DNA of 64,000 nucleotides, taken from positions 234,517,289-234,581,288 of the forward strand of contig BTPG01000004.1 in NCBI GenBank assembly GCA_036245525.1, read 5' to 3'. Made by a program: the position numbers and the translations under genes. The number at the start of each line of letters is the position of its first letter. Within the stretch, counting starts at the first letter, position 1. Below the pieces are notes generated by a model that was given only the letters and a program-made list of their open reading frames with translations, searched no databases and was not told the DNA's origin. The DNA is from Semisulcospira habei (lineage: Eukaryota > Mollusca > Gastropoda > Semisulcospiridae). Shown in pieces: positions 23,330-44,248 of the stretch.

Positions 23330-24217
23330 CTGTCATCAGCACAGTAATATCATTCCATAGACATATATAGATACAAACAGAACACAGACAGACACTGTCA
23401 TCAACACAGTAATATCATTCCATAGACATATATAGATACAAACAGAAGGACACAGATAGACACTGTCATCAGCACAGTAATATCATTCCATAGACATATA
23501 TAGATACAAACAGAAAGACACAGACAGACATTGTCATCAGCACAGTAAAATCATTCCATAGACATATATAGATACAAACAGAAGGACACAGACAGACACT
23601 GTCATCAGCACAGTAATATCATTCCATAGACATATATAGATACAAACAGAAGAACACAGACAGACACTGTCATCAGCACAGTAAAATCATTCCATAGACA
23701 TATATAGATACAAACAGAAGAACACAGACAGACACTGTCATCAGCACAGTAAAATCATTCCATAGACATATATAGATACAAACAGAACACAGACAGACAC
23801 TGTCATCAACACAGTAATATCATTTCATAGACATATATAGATACAAACAGAAGAACACAGACACTGTCATCAACACAGTAATATCATTTCATAGACATAT
23901 ATAGATACAAACAGAAGGACACAGACAGACACTGTCATCAGCACAGTAATATCATTCCATAGACATATATAATACAAACAGAACACAGACAGACACTGTC
24001 ATCAGCACAGTAATATCATTCCACAGACATATATAGATACAAACAGAAGAACACAGACAGACACTGTCATCAGCACAGTAATATCATTGCATAGACATAT
24101 ATAGATACAAACAGAACACAGACAGACACTGCCATCAGCACAGTATTATCATTCCTCAGACATATATAGATACAAACAGAAGGACACGGACAGACACTGC
24201 CATCAGCACAGTAATAT

Positions 24218-24490
24218 CTCTCTCTCTCTCTCTTGGCTTGACTTCGCGAACGAAGATTTTATAGAAGTTGCCCACGACGTCTACAGGCTTGTTCGTGGCT
24301 GCGGAGGCCAATCCGAGACAGGCAGTTTCGACCGCAGTGGCTGCAGGGGAAGGTATGGCCAGGGTTCTGAGCTGCGGCATCTCTGTTTTTTTCTCCTGAG
24401 CCGCTTGTCCTTAAGGCTAGCTCTGTGAGAGTCCTCAAAGGAGACAGCTGCCTTGTAAATGGTGGAGCGCCAGATGTCATGGTCCGCAGC
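24218..24490 (-). mobile_element. 5'-truncated LINE fragment (family of 56948-60878)
   Basis: The last ~270 bp of the LINE including the C-terminal zinc finger codons and the 3' end, followed by a (GA)n tail (CT run on the plus strand). Flanked by AATAT (24213-24217 and 24491-24495). One extra T in the poly-T run distinguishes it from its duplicate. Confidence 0.9.
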
Positions 24491-25793
24491 AATATCATTC
24501 CATAGACATATATAGATACAAACAGAACACAGACAGACACTGTCATCAGCACAGTAATATTATTCCATAGACATATATAGATACAAACAGAAGGACACAG
24601 ACAGACACTGTCATCAGCACAGTAATATCATTCCATAGACATATATAGATACAAACAGAACACAGACAGACACTGTCATCAGCACAGTAAAATCATTGCA
24701 TAGACATATATAGATACAAACAGAAGGACACAGACAGACACTGTCATCAGCACAGTAATATCATTCCATAGACATATATAGATACAAACAGAACACAGAC
24801 AGACACAGTCATCATCACAGTAATATCATTCCATAAACATATATAGATACAAACAGAAGAACACAGACAGACACTGCCATCAGCACAGTAATATCATTCC
24901 ATAGACATATATAGATACAAACAGAACACAGACAAACACTGTCATCAACACAGTAATCTCACACAGACAGACACTGCCATCAGCACAGTAATATCATTAC
25001 ATAGACATATATAGATACAAACAGAACACAGACAGACACTGTCATCAGCACAGTGATATTATTCCATAGACATATATAGATACAAACAGAAAGACACAGA
25101 CAGACATTGTCATCAGCACAGTAAAATCATTCCATAGACATATATAGATACAAACAGAAGGACACAGACAGACACTGTCATCAGCACAGTAATATCATTC
25201 CATAGACATATATAGATACAAACAGAAGAACACAGACAGACACTGTCATCAGCACAGTAAAATCATTCCATAGACATATATAGATACAAACAGAAGAACA
25301 CAGACAGACACTGTCATCAGCACAGTAAAATCATTCCATAGACATATATAGATACAAACAGAACACAGACAGACACTGTCATCAACACAGTAATATCATT
25401 TCATAGACATATATAGATACAAACAGAAGAACACAGACACTGTCATCAACACAGTAATATCATTTCATAGACATATATAGATACAAACAGAAGGACACAG
25501 ACAGACACTGTCATCAGCACAGTAATATCATTCCATAGACATATATAATACAAACAGAACACAGACAGACACTGTCATCAGCACAGTAATATCATTCCAC
25601 AGACATATATAGATATAAACAGAAGAACACAGACAGACACTGTCATCAGCACAGTAATATCATTGCATAGACATATATAGATACAAACAGAACACAGACA
25701 GACACTGCCATCAGCACAGTATTATCATTCCTCAGACATATATAGATACAAACAGAAGGACACGGACAGACACTGCCATCAGCACAGTAATAT

Positions 25794-26065
25794 CTCTCTC
25801 TCTCTCTCTTGGCTTGACTTCGCGAACGAAGATTTTATAGAAGTTGCCCACGACGTCTACAGGCTTGTTCGTGGCTGCGGAGGCCAATCCGAGACAGGCA
25901 GTTTCGACCGCAGTGGCTGCAGGGGAAGGTATGGCCAGGGTTCTGAGCTGCGGCATCTCTGTTTTTTCTCCTGAGCAGCTTGTCCTTAAGGCTAGCTCTG
26001 TGAGAGTCCTCAAAGGAGACAGCTGCCTTGTAAATGGTGGAGCGCCAGATGTCATGGTCCGCAGC
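25794..26065 (-). mobile_element. Duplicate of the LINE fragment
   Basis: The same insertion carried along in the 1576-bp duplication, with identical flanks (AATAT at 25789-25793 and 26066-26070). It is not an independent insertion. Confidence 0.9.
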
Positions 26066-27285
26066 AATATCATTCCATAGACATATATAGATACAAACAG
26101 AACACAGACAGACACTGTCATCAGCACAGTAATATTATTCCATAGACATATATAGATACAAACAGAAGGACACAGACAGACACTGTCATTAGCACAGTAA
26201 TATCATTCCATAGACATATATAGATACAAACAGAACACAGACAGACACTGTCATCAGCACAGTAAAATCATTGCATAGACATATATAGATACAAACAGAA
26301 GGACACAGACAGACACTGTCATCAGCACAGTAATATCATTCCATAGACATATATAGATACAAACAGAACACAGACAGACACAGTCATCATCACAGTAATA
26401 TCATTCCATAAACATATATAGATACAAACAGAAGAACACAGACAGACACTGCCATCAGCACAGTAATATCATTCCATAGACATATATAGATACAAACAGA
26501 ACACAGACAAACACTGTCATCAACACAGTAATCTCACACAGACAGACACTGCCATCAGCACAGTAATATCATTACATAGACATATATAGATACAAACAGA
26601 ACACAGACAGACACTGTCATCAGCACAGTGATATTATTCCATAGACATATATAGATACAAACAGAAGGACACAGACAGACACTGTCATCAGCACAGTAAT
26701 ATCATTCCATAGACATATATAGATACAAACAGAAGGACACAGACAGACACTGTCATCAGCACAGTAATATCATTACATAGACATATATAGATACAAACAG
26801 AACACAGACAGACACTGTCATCAGCACAGTGATATTATTCCATAGACATATATAGATACAAACAGAAGGACACAGACAGACACTGTCATCAGCACAGTAA
26901 TATCATTCCATAGACATATATAGATACAAACAGAACACAGACAGACACTGTCATCAGCACAGTAATATCATTCCATAGACATATATAGATACAAACAGAA
27001 GGACACAGAGAGACACTGTCATCAGCACAGTAATATCATTCCATAGACATATATAGATACAAACAGAACACAGACAGACACTGTCATCAGCACAGTAATA
27101 TCATTCCATAGACATATATAGATACAAACAGAACACAGACAGACACTGTCATCAACACAGTAATATCATTCCATAGACATATATAGATACAAACAGAAGG
27201 ACACAGACAGAACACAGACAGACACTGCCATCAGCACAGTAATATCATTCCATAGACATATATAGATACAAACAGAAGACTGATG

Positions 27286-27667
27286 GAACAACCAGTAACA
27301 CGGTGCGTAGGGGGAGAGTCTTCGAAACTGGAACGCAGCCGCTGGAGAAAAATCGACCAATACCAGAGATACACTTTGACACACATTACAAAACAGACGG
27401 CGCCACTGCAACCAGACACCACCAACTATACATCGCCGCTTGCAAGGATAAGGTAATGAAGTTTTGCATTATTGTCATGACCTTTGGCTAACTTTGTGTT
27501 GATGAAAAGTGCATGAACAATGCCGCCATTCACAGACGCATGTCAGTGAAAGTAACTGAAGTGTATAATGTGCGTTTTCTTGTTGATAACAAAGCGTATA
27601 CTGAGACCACAGAGTGTGTGAACTTCGTGACTGTCTTTAGCTCGGGCTGGTTAACTCACTCATCCCC
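27286..27667. other. Unclassified sequence, possible exon-like stretch
   Basis: Open in one frame at 27303-27470 and followed by aaggtaatg, a donor-like site, but no homology or acceptor is evident. Left uncalled. Confidence 0.3.
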
Positions 27668-27826
27668 GACACACCACAGCCAGACATGGATCGAGCACTA
27701 CCCTTGAACTATCATGCTCGATCTGTCTCTAGAATTGTCATACAGTCGACACACCACAGCCAGACATGGATCGGGCACTACCCTTGAACTATCATGCTCG
27801 ATCTGTCTCTAGAATTTTAATACATC
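27668..27826. mobile_element. Two collapsed family A hairpin ends
   Basis: Two ~77-bp copies containing cacagccagacatggatcg, then ctacccttgaactat and atgctcgatctgtctctaga. Only the right arm of the hairpin remains, closed by an outer gatcgagca/tgctcgatc stem. Confidence 0.65.
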
Positions 27827-27949
27827 GTACGAGAGAGAACGAACAAAACAGGTCGCAGGTTAGATCAAGATACGTCGGGCTGCGTTCAGTCTAAACTCGC
27901 TGCTGACCGTCCCGCTAGATATGCATATTCGAACGCAGGTCCTCAGTCG

Positions 27950-28092
27950 ACGTATTATGCGCAATCAGGGACCAACGTTATTATTGGTCCGTGGCCCAAT
28001 GTTACGACGCTGTATGTACTTAGAGTATTATGCCCAATCAGGGACCAACGTTATTATTGGTCCGTGGCCCAATGTTACGACGCTGTATGTAC
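27950..28092. repeat. 71-bp direct duplication with dyad
   Basis: Two units centred on the inverted repeat ggaccaa / ttggtcc, and each also has ccaatgtt. The units are nearly identical. Confidence 0.8.
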
Positions 28093-28242
28093 TTCCGTGT
28101 TGCGGCGTGCGGTCCCGTGTCCTGGCTTCACAACTCGACGTCTGTTTTCATTGGGATGCAAGTCTACAGGCCGTCATAACTCCAGCTCTGCACCAGGTGA
28201 GTTGTCTTTGCCAGAAATGGTCGTCATTATCACCGACACTCA

Positions 28243-28561
28243 AAACTACGGACTGACAATCATTGTGTACAGTGTCACAGAGACAGGCTAGTTCTCGTCC
28301 GATCCCAACTATGTTGGCCACTACGGACTGACAATCATGGTGTACAGTGTCACAGCGACAGGCTAGTTCTCGTCCGATCCCAACTATGTTGGCCACTACG
28401 GACTGACAATCATTGTGTACAGTGTCACAGCGACAGGCTAGTTCTCGTCCGATCCCAACTATGTTGGCCACTACGGACTGACAATCATTGTGTACAGTGT
28501 CACAGCGACAGGTTAGTTCTCGTCCGATCCCAACTATGTTGGCCACTACGGACTAACAATC
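28243..28561. repeat. 75-bp minisatellite, left block
   Basis: About four units with ctacggactgacaatcattg and ctcgtccgatcccaactatg. The array resumes at 33085 after the foldback element. Confidence 0.92.
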
Positions 28562-28564
28562 ATT

Positions 28565-29626
28565 TAGTCCATAAGCTAGGAAGGTCTACCGTGCACCCCC
28601 CCCCCCCCCCCAGTACTCAATAAGATGGGTTTCAAAGTGTTCCTTAGTATGTCCTGAGATGTGTAAGCCATGTTCCCCGAAAATCCTTAGGAACACACCA
28701 GAGATATAGCCGATGGCGCAAGGGTACCCCCATTCACGCTCTTCGCAGGTGCTAAAATGAGGTTGAGAAACATTTTCCTCTAAATAAATCAGAATTCATT
28801 CCAGAAACCCAAATCAGGCAATATTATGTCAAGGCACACCTTCTGCATCCTCTGCAAAAAAACAGAATGAAAAAATATTGAATCTCTGGCTCACAGTGAA
28901 GGTATTTGTGCACCCAGTAAACGACCATTTCCGCTAAATCGCAAAAAAAGACAAAAATAATATGTCAGATGGCTTCAGACATTTTCTATAGCACTGACAG
29001 TCCATTTTCAGGTTTACATTATTAAAACAGGATGTCACAATTATTATAAACTTGACTAGATGATGCTGTGATCACTGTGAGTGCCACAGTGGTTGATTTT
29101 ATATCCCTACCCCCAAGTTGTAAAAATACACAAAATTAATTAGAAAAAATTGCTTAAGTTATTCCATTTTATTTTGACCTCTCTTTAAATATTAAGTTTC
29201 AATAATGTGAGCATAAAGTGCAAGAAAATAAGGAAAGTCGGCATCCTTTACGGTATGTTCGTGGTGAATGATAGCTTTTTCCCATTTAAAATTGCCGAAT
29301 TGGGAAACGTACGTTGTTTCTGATGCCCTCAGAAATTGTGTATACAACTGATAGGTCTTTTTTAGATTTTATTGTTTAGGAAAGAGTACCACAGTTACTC
29401 CCAACCTGAATTTATGATGCTGTGATGCATTTAGGGGCCACAGTGGCTGAATCTGCTGCCCTACCCCCATTTTACCTGTACGCAAAGGAACGAAAAATGA
29501 TCATAACAATTGCTCCTCTGATTAAATATGTTTGTTGCCAGTTTTCTTAACAAAATATGCATATTGAGCATGAACATTTGTGATCATTTCATTAATTTCA
29601 ATGTGACCCATCAATTTAATTGTAAT
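28565..29626 (+). repeat. Left inverted arm of the foldback element
   Basis: Starts TAGTCCATAAGCTAGGAAGG and contains a poly-C run at 28597-28611. It matches the inverse of 32010-33084 through to gtgacccatcaatttaattg. Confidence 0.88.
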
Positions 29627-29639
29627 TCTTTTTATTTAA

Positions 29640-31214
29640 GGCATGCTTAACAGGGGCTGCCGCTGAAGCTTCTATCGTCTGCACATTCAGCACTCTTGTC
29701 AAACTCGGGGAAGGTGTACCTCAGGGAGATGTTGTGTCTGATGCTGTTTTTGGTCTACATTAATGACATCAGTACAACAGTACCAAGGTTCGTCTCGAAC
29801 ATCCTCCATGCGGATGACTTTGCAGTGTTGAGAGCAGCAGAACATAAAGAAATAGCATCCTCCAGAAAACATAAAGAAATAGCATCCTCCAGAATCCAGG
29901 ATGCTGCCAATAGAGTCAGCAACTGGACTAAAAGAGGCCACTCAAACTGAGCTAGACCATCTCTTTCAATCAGACGGAAGAGGTCACCTCAAAACTGGAG
30001 ACCTTCGAGTACCAAAGACAGACAGGCCAACTTTACTGGCATCAAATAAATTACTGGATTCACGTGGAGGCCTCACATTGAAGCCATGGAAGCTAGAGCT
30101 GCAAACAACAAAAAAAAAAGTCTCTGATGAAGAAACTGGTGGGGACCACATTGGCACAAATTACAGCATCATGGCACAAGCAAACACCTGCTCGGTCAGA
30201 CCAGTTGTGCGGTACCACTGCCTGTAAAACCCAAAAAGCCAGGCTTGACAAGATGCAGAACATGGGTCATTCTCATGATGCAGTGACATTCTTAGAGCCA
30301 TCTGGAGCACCCCAATTTAGGAAATGGAGGACATTGGAGCCACTGGAATGCAGAACAGCACACACGATGAAGAAACTTACTAAACACCGACAGCATGGGA
30401 GACTACAGGAGCAGACCAAGAACCGTCAGAAATGTCCAAATCTGAACCGCCCAAATCTGAACCGCCAACTGAAGGTCCTGCAAAGGGCTAACACTGACGT
30501 CCTGGAACCAAGCCCAAAGATGTGTGAACAGCTCCCTTCAGATACCTGGACATCTCGAAAGAGCCTTCAAGACAACATAAACAATGTTCCAGGACTCTTT
30601 GCCAAAGGTCGCGGCACTGCACAAAGCCATCTTGCTGGAGGTTGTGCACAAGCGCTACCCTCACAGCAGCTGTGATACCACACAAGATGCCGTGCGGAAT
30701 GAAGGAAGTGGTGTGTACATCTGTTGTGCAGACCGCACTACTACCTCCCTCTCCTTACCAGCTGGTGGCAGCAGCTCCAACTATCGTACAGATCTGCAGG
30801 TGCTCAACACAGCAGCAGAGCACTAGCTAGGGAAAGGCAGCAGCTTGATCCACTGATCTCACCAGGAAGCTTCAAGATAGACTGGATGCCCTGTCCACAA
30901 AATAGTGCTGCAGTGGTTTCCAGTGCATTCTGGACTAGCTGGGAATGGAGACACTACAGCAACAAAGTGATTGGCAACAGCAGAATGGCGGCTGCAGCCC
31001 GTGGGCAGATGACATCAACAAGCTGAACAGGGAGAGCCAGGCCACCATCTTTCATCTACGCACTGATTACTCTGGACTGGGTCCATACAGAAAAGCAGGA
31101 ACGTTTCACAAACCCAAAATGAAGCCTGAAGGTTTACACACTTTAATCAGATCACTCTGTATCAGCAATTATTTGAAGCTTCAGTGCCTAATGCATGAAG
31201 AGATACCAAAATAA
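29640..31214 (+). pseudogene. Non-LTR reverse transcriptase/RNase H pseudogene
   Basis: Fragments in shifting frames with recognisable order. First an RT core with GVPQGD (about 29713) and the catalytic-site relative HADDF (about 29808-29824), then thumb/connection sequence with KTQKARLDKMQNMG (about 30228). After this come an RNase H-like segment with GSGVYI (about 30703) and a C-terminal stretch with TIFHLRTD (about 31050). The order fits ORF2 of a LINE carrying RNase H. Multiple frameshifts and stops, plus a 21-bp internal duplication near 29850-29890, make it non-functional. It lacks the endonuclease and the first part of RT. Confidence 0.75.
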
Positions 31215-32009
31215 AAGAACGCTTAGCGAATGGTGGACTTCGGTAGAAGCGTAAACAACCAATCCGAATGTTCGGCAGAAAGGCCATGCAGTCACTTTAT
31301 GATCAGAGCTAAATATAGATCACTTGCAACAAGCGTCAGTATGATCGTTCGCAATGGAATAGTCACAAATTGGGGGGAGAAAAAAAAAAGAAAGAAGTAG
31401 ACAAAAGTCTGCCAGCACATTTTAATTTTTGACAAACTTTCATAGACTTTAAGGAAAAGGACTGAAATTGACAGACTTTCCAGGGCCCTGAAAAAGCCTT
31501 GTCATTTTTTAACAACTTTCACAAATGTTCACAGACCGTAAGGACCCTGGTGGACTCACCTCGTGAGATTGGGTCATGCGGAAACAGCCCTATGCGAATT
31601 TGGCGTAGAAAATCAGTCTCCTTAGCACATTCTCCAAACATGTCCATACACAGAAGCGGTCTGCTGGCAGTTCTGACCAGAAGACACGCCCCTATACACC
31701 AAACTCTGAAAACATGCTGCCTAGCTCTTGACAGCTCACTTATTGGCAGCCAGAACAATATAAGATTTAAAGACGGCCATAAAAAATTGAACGTTGCAGA
31801 AGGTGGAAGTGGAGATCTCGTGGTCGACATGTGGAAACTAAGTATTTTTGATAACATTGTTTTGGCTATTAGGAACCATGAAACTTTATTACGCATTCAT
31901 ATTTACACATTTCTAGATGAAAATAAATGAAAGGAAAAGGGGAGACCATACTAGACCCGCCTTACGCTAGGTAAAATATCACCTAAAAGACCAGCCAGTT
32001 AAAAATAGT
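31215..32009. other. Interior of the foldback element, unclassified
   Basis: A 143-codon ORF (31499-31930) has no recognised motif. The stretch lies between the RT pseudogene and the right arm. Confidence 0.35.
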
Positions 32010-33084
32010 TACAATTAAATTGATGGGTTACATTGAAATTAATGAAATGTTCACAACTTTTTATGTTCAATAGACATACTTTAAAAATAAAAAACTGGCA
32101 ACAAAAAATATTTAAACAGAGGAGTATGACGTAAGCAATTTTTATGATTATTTTGCGTTACTTTGCATACTGGTAAAATGGGGGTAGGGCAGCAGATTCA
32201 GCCACTGTGGCCCCTAAATGCATCATAGCATCACAAAATCAGGTTGTGAGTAACTGGGGTACTCTATCCTAACCAATAAAACCTAACAAAGACCTATCGG
32301 TTGTATACAAAATTTCTGAGGGCACCGGAAACAACGTACGTTTCCCAATTCAGCAATTTTAAATGGGAAAAAGCTATCATTCATCACGAATGTACCGTAA
32401 AGGATGCCGACTTTCCTTAATTTCTTGCACTTTATGCTCACATTATTGAAACTTAATAGGTAAAGAGAGGTCAAAATAAAATGGAATAACTTAAACAATT
32501 TTTTTCTAATTAATTTTGTGTATTTTTATAACTTGGGGGTAGGGATACAAAATCAACCACTGTGGCACTCACAGTGATCACAGCACCACCTAGTCAAGTT
32601 TATAATAATTGTGACATCCTGTTTTAATGATGTAAACCTGAAAATGGACTGTCAGTGCTATAGAAAATGTCTGAAGCCATCTGACACATTATTTTTGTCT
32701 TTTTTTGCGATTTCGCGGAAATGGTTGTTTACTGGGTGCACAAATACCTTCACTGTGAGCCAGAGATTCAATATTTTTTCATTCTGTTTTTTGCAGAGGA
32801 TGCAGAAGGTGTGCCTTGACATAATATTGCCTGATTTGGGTTTCTGGAATGAATTCTGATTTATTTAGAGGAAAATGTTTCTCAACCTCATTTTATCACC
32901 TGCGAAGAGCGTGAATGGGGGTACCCTTGCGCCATCGGCTATATCTCTGGTGTGTTCCTAAGGATTTTCGGGGAACATGGCTTAAACATCTCAGGACATA
33001 CTAAGGAACACTTTGAAACCCATCTTATTGAGTACTGGGGGGGGGGGGGGGGGGGTGCACGGTAGACCTTCCTAGCGTGGACTA
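32010..33084 (-). repeat. Right inverted arm of the foldback element
   Basis: Inverse of 28565-29626. It includes a G run at 33038-33055 and ends CTAGCGTGGACTA. Confidence 0.88.
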
Positions 33085-33540
33085 ATTGTGTACAGTGTCA
33101 CAGCGACAGATAGTCTCGTCCGATCCAACTATGTTGGCCACTCATCACATCTCTCATCACATCAGCCCTTGCCCGACTGGCGTTGGGGGACTGAAAGGCA
33201 GCAGCAACAGACAGTGCTCCACTGAGTTCTATTTGGCGTGGCAGCAGTCTGACATCTCGAGTCGTCCATTCTTTATGTTTGCGACCCAACTCTTTCTCTG
33301 ACGACCTCGCCGACGATTCCTTCGAGAGTGCCTGAGGATAGTCTGGCAGTGTGTGTCGGGTCACGTGCCAACCAATCAAGCTTGCGCGTTCACGTGCCAG
33401 AGGGGTTCATTGGCCCACCAGGAAGTGACGATGCTCCGTACATATTCGTTGGCCACTACGGACTGACAATCATGGTGTACAGTGTCACAGCGACAGGCTA
33501 GTTCTTGTCCGATCCCAACTATGTTGGCCACTACGAGTAT
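33085..33540. repeat. 75-bp minisatellite, right block (broken)
   Basis: Resumes at attgtgtacagtgtcacagc. Units are interrupted by about 290 bp of other sequence (33140-33440), and one more clear unit follows at 33450-33535. Confidence 0.75.
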
Positions 33541-33833
33541 TGAGTAGCGATCTTTCTACTGTGAGTGTCACACACAGACACACATACAGCGTGTTGCTAA
33601 AGGTGAAGCCTGTTATGACTGACTGCATGTGTGTTAGCAAACTCAGCAGGACGGCCTTGAGTGTGTGCAAGTGAATGAAGGCGATACAAAACAGGACAGT
33701 TGCCTGATACGCCAGTGTAGTGAATGTGACGTCATAGTGGGCGGGGTCAGGCTAGCCTGTACTTTCAGTTTCCTTGTCAGTGTGTTTAGTGTTGCCGATA
33801 CAGTCCCTCTCCCACCACCTTCCATCTGCAAGA

Positions 33834-33905
33834 GGCATAGATTCTCATCAGCCCCTGTTGTGACAGGATGCAGTGGCAATGCTCATGAGGATCTATGTCC
33901 CTTGC
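33834..33905. mobile_element. Degenerate family B hairpin
   Basis: Left arm gcaagaggcatagattctca and right arm ctcatgaggatctatgtccc, relatives of the perfect palindrome at 16591-16656, with a longer diverged centre. Confidence 0.7.
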
Positions 33906-34099
33906 TGACCAAGATTGCGTTAAGTCAAAATAAGGGTGTCATTTCAGGTAGAGCTTGTTGCTTGACAAGCGGTGTGTGTGGCTGTGTGACAAGCAAAACA
34001 AAACAAATATCATGAACTGTGGCCTGGTGTGGGGCAGATAACTCACTGTTGTCGTCGTTCACTGGAGTATTGTAGTGAAAAGTGGCCGGCATAGGATGA

Positions 34100-35090
34100 T
34101 ATTTGCATTAGGGAGGGAAGGGGGTGGGGTGGAGGGCGGAGGGGGGGGGCGTGGGGGTAGGGGGTTGGGGGGGGGGGAATTGGGGTAGCGTGTCGGATAA
34201 TAACGGGGGAGGGAACGGGAAGGGGGGCCGTGGGGGTAAGGGGTTGGGGGGGGGGGTGGGGTAGCGTGTCGGATAATAACGGGGGGGGGAGGGGACGGGA
34301 GGGAGGAGTTGACAAGCAAAAGTCCAACCTTGTTCCTCGTCAAAAAGTAACATAGCAGTAAACATGTTTCTTGTACAAGAATATTTTGCTCTCTAAATAA
34401 CTTTTTTTTCCGAACAACCCCCCCCCCCCTCCCCCCCCCCTCCCATCCGATTCTTTCATTTGGGGGGGTGGGGGGGGGACGCGCAGAGGGTGGGGTGAGG
34501 GGAAAGGGCTTCCCGTTCTTCTCCCCACCCCCCCACCCCCCACCTTCCCACCCCCCACCCCAATCGGTTCCTACGCCACTGTAATGTCTACACTGTGTGG
34601 TGTATACTGCTTACTGTACTTTCCTTTTGAAGGGTGCGGGTTCGATTCTGAGTAACCTGGATACAAGTTACACAAACTCTTGTCTGACGATGTTTCTAGG
34701 ATGCCGCCTTTGTAAACATTAATGTTAATTTCCAACACTAGTATCTCGACCTAAACCCATCATCATGTCTGCTTTTAATGAGAGTATGAGTCGCCTTTGT
34801 TGCATGCCCAAGTTGATTGAATGATTTATTGATTGATTGAGTTATTGATTGTTCGTCTACGTCATCAAGCTGAGAATTCTGGCCATCCAAACCAACGACA
34901 AAACTCAACATAAACAAGTCCGTATTTCTTGCAAACCAGGCGCGGATCTCGTGGTGGCGGTGGTTTTCTGTCCTCCCCCCCCCCCCTCCCCACCCCTCAA
35001 GCCCATACACACTGTAAACTGTTACATGCCTGTCAAAGTCTCTTTTTTGGAGTTTGCCCCCCCCCCCCACCCCCCCCCGACCTTTTTTTT
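34100..35090. repeat. Poly-G/poly-C rich region
   Basis: Successive G- or C-runs at 34115-34300 (including a roughly 70-bp duplicated block with gtagcgtgtcggataataac), 34420-34560, 34973-34997 and 35058-35080. ORFs rich in Pro or Gly are by-products. A box B-like ggttcgattctg (34629) has no box A partner. The rest is unclassified. Confidence 0.7.
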
Positions 35091-35336
35091 ATCCTGCCGT
35101 AAACTTGTTACCTGAAGGTCCTCACACAGCGGCCGCCATCACCCCTCGCCAGCCCCGCTCCTCAGCTTGTAGAATTGCGGAACGCAGCGGCATGGTTTCG
35201 CATCTGAGGTTAAAGGTCACAAAAGAAAAGTTACAGACTGCCCCTGGAGAAGGGAGTCATCCGCCCATGGAAACTATTTAGTTAAATTTCGCATCAGCTA
35301 TCAGCATGTCATGTTGTGCAGGCTTACAACCATTCA

Positions 35337-35603
35337 AGGTTTAGTGGTAGAACTGAAACATCCGACAGTCCACACAGTCCTGGCAGTGCTATGCTAATAT
35401 ACACGGGTAGAACTGAAACATCCGACAGTCCACACAGTGCTGGCAGTGTCATGCTAATATACACGGGTAGAACTGAAACATCCGACAGTCCACACAGTGC
35501 TGGCAGTGTCATGGTAATATACACGGGGAGAACTGAAACATCCGACAGTCCACACAGTGCTGGCAGTGTCATGCTAATATACACGGGGAGAACTGAAACA
35601 TCC
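35337..35603. repeat. 60-bp minisatellite, left block
   Basis: About 4.5 units with agaactgaaacatccgacag and tgctggcagtgtcatgctaa. The array stops mid-unit at gaaacatcc and resumes at 45538. Confidence 0.93.
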
Positions 35604-35873
35604 ATAGAGCGCCACGCGTTAGCTTGTACGGTGATCTTTGGTTTATGATAAAAGCCAGTTATGTAAACAAAGTGTAATCAATTAATATGAACATCATAGA
35701 TATTGAAACCGCATTGTTGACACATTGAGCGCATGTTCAACGTATTCGAAATTAATGCAAACCAGTGAACTCTTTTCAGCTCACGCGTAGGAATAATAGG
35801 CTAACGCGGATTCGTCTGCAGCGCAAACAAGTCATCTCGGACTCATTGTCGACAGCCTACGCAGTACTATTAA

Positions 35874-35878
35874 CCAAT
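35874..35878 (+). promoter_or_regulatory. CCAAT box upstream of the six-exon gene
   Basis: CCAATCAG lies 39 bp before the ATG, a canonical NF-Y-type context. No TATA box is obvious. Confidence 0.4.
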
Positions 35879-35916
35879 CAGAAAATTTTGCACGGAGTTG
35901 CTGCGAGGCAGTCATC

Positions 35917-43962
<8,046 letters not shown>

Positions 43963-44248
43963 ATGATGCGATGTTCAGTCAGAGATTTGTGAGAAGCCAT
44001 CAGTGGTATTCTTTGAAAATTGTATAAGGTGCATCTTCTCATCACCATCAATAAGACATTATTTCATGGTCCACTAGTGACAGAGTGAACAATTGGATAC
44101 TATTTTTGCTGGATATCAATTATTATACATTCAGACAAAGGGATCCCTCACCCTCCTCAATATCATGCAAAGAAGGTAAGAGCGGCTTGTATTCTTAATT
44201 TTTTTCAAGATCTCTCTGTGAATTACTGAATATCAGGTTTGTGCTGCG

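Larger units (their letters stand above)
22142..27285. repeat. 66-bp-class minisatellite, ~60 copies
   Basis: Units contain actgtcatcagcacagtaat and agacatatatagatacaaac, with 62- to 69-bp variants that differ in the aca/agaaca/aggaca spacer. Interrupted by a 1.1-kb insertion (22227-23329) and by LINE fragments at 24218-24490 and 25794-26065. A 1576-bp block is tandemly duplicated (23514-25089 and 25090-26665). Confidence 0.93.
28565..33084. mobile_element. Foldback-type transposon with captured RT
   Basis: 4520-bp element with long inverted arms, left 28565-29626 and right about 32010-33084. The outer ends are TAGTCCA and TGGACTA. It sits inside a unit of the 75-bp minisatellite, and ATT is duplicated (28562-28564 and 33085-33087). 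The arms are about 1.07 kb each, similar but visibly diverged by substitutions and small indels. The interior (about 29.64-31.2 kb) holds a decayed RT/RNase H pseudogene, and nothing transposase-like is visible, so it is presumably non-autonomous. A truncated relative is at 18692-19727. Confidence 0.85.

Noticed and set aside
27286..27470. Possible host exon with a gtaatg donor
   Set aside because: No acceptor, no homology and no partner exon could be identified.
34043..34558. Pro-rich and Gly-rich ORFs
   Set aside because: Translation of poly-G/poly-C runs with frame-indifferent composition.
34620..34650. tRNA-like ggttcgattctg
   Set aside because: A box B match alone, with no box A or cloverleaf around it.
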